Assembly (NCBI GenBank): GCA_030407005.1
Contig: JAUDYN010000002.1
Span: 806,001-870,000, forward strand
Direction: 5' to 3'
DNA length: 64,000 nt
Origin: Desarmillaria ectypa
Taxonomy: Eukaryota; Basidiomycota; Agaricomycetes; Agaricales; Physalacriaceae
Shown: one piece after another, positions 61,547 to 64,000 of the stretch
Position numbering within the stretch: the stretch's first letter is position 1
Layout of the letters: every line of letters begins with the position of its first letter
Notes under the pieces: generated by a model
What the model was told of the DNA's origin: nothing
Databases searched by the model: none
Seen by the model: only the letters and a program-made list of their open reading frames with translations
Program-made: the position numbers and the translations under genes

Positions 61547-62006
61547 CTATACAAATTGCCGTACGTTGTATTTGACTTCTTCCCTCGCTTCGTAACCCTA
61601 GGGTTGCTGGTTCTTGCCTTCTTCGCGGGAGGCTAGCATAACCGTCAGACACGGCCAACTGACAGAAAGGGTACGGCGCACGTACTTGGTCTTCATCAGC
61701 GGCGCCTTTCCTATATCAAAATTACAAGTGGCAAGTCTAGTCTTAGACCGGAGCAAGAAAAAATCACAACGTACGGGGCTGCCTTCTTCGTAGTCTTTGC
61801 GGCTACCTTTTTCGTGGATTTCTGCGATGACGGGGCTGACGTGTCTGCTCCCTTGTTTGCAGTCGAGGCGCGTGTAGAACTCCGAGTGGCTCGCGTCCAA
61901 GTGCTCTCGGCTGGCGCCGTCTCGTCAACCTGTTTTCGCTGGTATAGGTGTACGTCAAGGCGAGGCCAGAACGATATCATAGTATGATTCATACCTTTGG
62001 CGGCAT
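61547..62006 (-). CDS. Small basic protein, about 80 residues
   Basis: The start at 62006 gives MPPK. A phase-0 intron (61930-61994) leads to VDETAPAESTWTRATRSSTR, then SSQKSTKKVAAKTTKKAAP, and further introns join KGAADEDQ and GYEAREEVKYNVRQFV with the stop at 61547-61549. The sequence is rich in Lys, Ala, Thr and Ser like histone H1 tails or other nucleic-acid-binding proteins. No family is recognised. The phases work for the first two introns. The acceptor of the last intron has alternatives. Confidence 0.5.
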
Positions 62007-62163
62007 TCCGGAACAACGGTTTACGATAGAGCAGGTCTGGTGGCAAAGGAGATGGATGCAGAAATTAAGCTTCGTATTGCTGGCGAGGTCGCGTCTGTGA
62101 CGTCTCGTGACAGAATAATGTCACTTATGAGGAAACTCATCCTTTCACCTTTTCACAATAAAC
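62007..62163. promoter_or_regulatory. Short bidirectional 5' region
   Basis: Only 157 bases separate the start codons of the small basic gene (minus) and the CIA2 gene (plus). Both promoters or overlapping leaders must lie here and in the first exons. No clear TATA box is visible. Confidence 0.5.
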
Positions 62164-62848
62164 ATGGTTCAAGAAGTCTTCAATCCCAACCCAGTCATTT
62201 TCAAGCCGGCAAAAAGCGCAGATAAACGACAGTTTACTTCTCTCTGGCTGGATCATGAGGACGATGCACATAACGACGCTGATGATATCGTCGAACCTAT
62301 CGATCGGGATGAAATATATGGCAAGCACCGATTCCATTCGTATCCTGTGTCTTTTCTGATAGTGGGGAACAGATCTTGTGCGATGGATACACGACCCTGA
62401 GTACCCCAATACACTTGAGGAACTAAAGGTCGTTTCGGCACCGCAAATTTCGGTCTCAAGGAACCATATCGTTGTGGAATTCACTCCCACAGTACCTCAC
62501 TGCGGTATGTCAACAATAATAGGTATTCCCTCGTTTCGCTTACGGTGCTGCCGTATGTCAATAAGTACTAATCTCTTTCATCAGGTCTTTCAATTCGTGT
62601 TCGGCTTCTCAGAAGTCTACCACACCGATTCAAGGTGGATATCATCGTTAAACCCGGATCTCATCAGAGCGAGGAAGCGGGTAAGGACTCTTCCTGAATC
62701 GTGGTACTTTAGCCATCTTTGTTGAAGTCGATGCTTGGCAGTGAATAAGCAGCTCAATGACAAGGAAAGGGTCGCAGCCGCACTGGAAAATCCTGCGCTT
62801 GTCAAGACGATTGATACATGCCTCGAAGGACAATCGGCATCCGTTTAG
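62164..62848 (+). CDS. CIA2: Cytosolic iron-sulfur assembly component 2 (CIA2/MIP18 family)
   Basis: The model is join(62164..62320, 62373..62522, 62585..62680, 62742..62848), 169 residues. Blocks are [95 protein letters not shown] and [20 protein letters not shown]. They match the family with its reactive Cys in PHC. In the CIA targeting complex the protein delivers Fe-S clusters to enzymes such as DNA polymerases and helicases. The first intron (62321-62372) uses a GC donor (TATG|gcaagc) with a normal AG acceptor. All phases are consistent. Confidence 0.9.
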
Positions 62849-63223
62849 CCTGAAAGTTGGCCCGATATCGTGCAACGTATCCATCGGAGAATCATCGGAT
62901 AATTTTTGTAGTTCTAGGAACACTTGATCGATACAATACATTAGTTCATTTGCTGGCCAAGTATGTAACCGGGTCACTCTTCTGATAATATTGCTACAAG
63001 TGATGTACAGGTGGTACGTGCTAGTGAGATAATACAATGCGTATGCGAAATTACTGCGAGCGAAGCGATGATAGGCTGAACTGGGTGACGAACCCTGTAA
63101 ATAAGCAATGCCCAAAGAGCCGATAGAAGGAAGAACGAACAAAGATAAGTCTATAGTGATTCCCATCGAGGGGCGCAGGAGTGGCCAATAAAACAACAGT
63201 CGATCCTCCAGGGTTTTTTTTTT
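62849..63223. other. Intergenic between convergent genes
   Basis: CIA2 and the DUF7330-like gene converge. A 182-codon antisense frame (62648-63196) overlaps CIA2 exons and is considered a chance frame. Confidence 0.5.
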
Positions 63224-63942
63224 TTAGTCTTCGAGAAGGAAATCCCAGTTCATCGTCGACGTCTCGCGTGCCTTTTGCGTTCGGCCAAACATCCTCTTCA
63301 GCACCTCCTTCTGAGCACGCTCCGGCGCACCCGTGAGGACATCCCACATCCGGAAAGTGACATGCCCCGAAGACATCACCACCACCTCATCCTCGGCGAA
63401 TCCATCACGCTCAACACTATTCAGCCGCACGCTTTGCATGATCCGGTTCAGAAACCCAGAGGAGAAAGATGTTTTCCCCGTTGAATGTATTCGGCCCTTG
63501 AAGTCGGAAGGCAGCCACACTGTGATGTCTGAAGTCGTGGACTGGATCTCGAGGTAGAATTTTGATTTCACTGAGTTTCGACACTGCATTGGCGAAAGAT
63601 CAGTAACGGCCGAGGCTGAAAGAGAAAATCCAAAGGGGACGCACAATTTTTAGTTTCATATTGCCAGAGTCGTTGCCAACGAACATGTTCATCCGATGAT
63701 CGAGAGGCTGGTTACGAGCGCGGTAGTGGGGTAGTACCAGTGAGAGGTCGATGGGTGTACGAGACACATCGAGATGGAAATCCCAATCCTCGTCGGCATG
63801 GTATCTGACCTTATGAGAGCCAGTGGTAGAAGTCTGGTCACTATCAGACGCGAACTACAGCAGATAGCAACAAGTTAGCTCGGGATGGAAAGATGAAGCG
63901 ATAGAAGATACTACTCACGCTAGAGCGATCACTAGCAGACAT
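63224..63942 (-). CDS. DUF7330-like protein
   Basis: The start at 63942 reads MSASDRSS. An intron leads to FASDSDQTSTTGSHKVRYHA, DVSRTPIDLSLVLPHYRARN, MFVGNDSGNMKLKI, and a further intron to CRNSVKSKFYLEIQSTTSDI, WLPSDFKGRI and HVTFRMWDVLTGAPE, with the stop at 63224. The beta-rich layout with a final GHVTFRMWDV block resembles the basidiomycete DUF7330 family, recalled by pattern only. The protein is about 220 residues and has no enzymatic motif. Function is unknown. Confidence 0.6.
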
Positions 63943-64000
63943 CAGACTAAGTTAAAGAAGGGGGAGAAAGAGAGAGAGAGCAAGGCGACAATGAAATTCG

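Noticed and set aside
62648..63196. 182-codon minus-strand open frame
   Set aside because: It overlaps the third and fourth exons of CIA2, has no family resemblance and is best read as a chance antisense frame.

Overview
The window is nuclear DNA of a mushroom-forming basidiomycete (Agaricomycetes). Genes on both strands are cut by many short introns (mostly 45-65 nt, GT...AG). The families present (DUF6535, a DUF6697-like coiled-coil protein, a GH5_12 sterylglucosidase/glucocerebrosidase, a DUF7330-like protein, FAD-linked alcohol oxidases, BTB proteins) are typical of that group. No tRNA, rRNA, CRISPR array or intact transposon was seen. All gene models were read by hand from the sequence, with splice sites placed by reading frame and family similarity. 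Models without exon lists have approximate internal boundaries.

Layout. 1-1.5 kb: a decayed DUF6535 gene on the minus strand, running off the left edge. 2.9-3.7 kb: a small secreted cysteine protein made of three repeated modules. 4.5-7.6 kb: a coiled-coil/proline-rich protein. 7.9-10.2 kb: a coiled-coil fragment and a DUF6697-like gene. 10.4-13.4 kb: a GH5_12 glycosidase. 14.2-16.8 kb: an unknown small gene and an M50B-like membrane metalloprotease. 17.2-20.3 kb: GPI ethanolamine phosphate transferase 3. 21.9-22.4 kb: a possible small acidic protein. 23.5-24.6 kb: Rab11 GTPase. 24.9-28.0 kb: a second decayed DUF6535 gene, inverted relative to the first. 28.3-30.6 kb: a rhamnose-mutarotase-like protein and a senescence/spartin-domain protein. 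30.9-31.9 kb: a lipoyl-domain (PDX1-like) protein without the usual lipoyl lysine. 32.4-36.9 kb: a membrane-anchored beta-propeller/amidohydrolase. 37.5-38.3 kb: an unknown acidic protein. 38.5-42.8 kb: an FAD-linked oxidase and its broken tandem copy. 43.6-44.6 kb: a BTB-like protein. 45.4-50.1 kb: LCP5/neuroguidin, a DUF1766/T5orf172 protein and uracil-DNA glycosylase. 50.9-55.7 kb: NOT4. 56.1-58.5 kb: D-lactate dehydrogenase. 60.0-63.9 kb: DCN1, a small basic protein, CIA2 and a DUF7330-like protein.

Most of the recognisable genes are core housekeeping functions: GPI anchors, Rab traffic, rRNA processing, base excision repair, mRNA decay, neddylation and cytosolic Fe-S assembly. They have no common pathway. 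The accessory part is the set of decayed or duplicated genes (two DUF6535 loci, the FAD-oxidase pair, the coiled-coil fragment) and the modular secreted protein. The clearest unusual signals are three consecutive micro-exons before the split HEXXH motif of the M50B gene, the lipoyl domain without its lysine, the module-by-module intron register of the secreted protein, a GC-AG intron in CIA2, and a damaged first-intron donor in the UNG gene. No clearly new multi-gene system was found.
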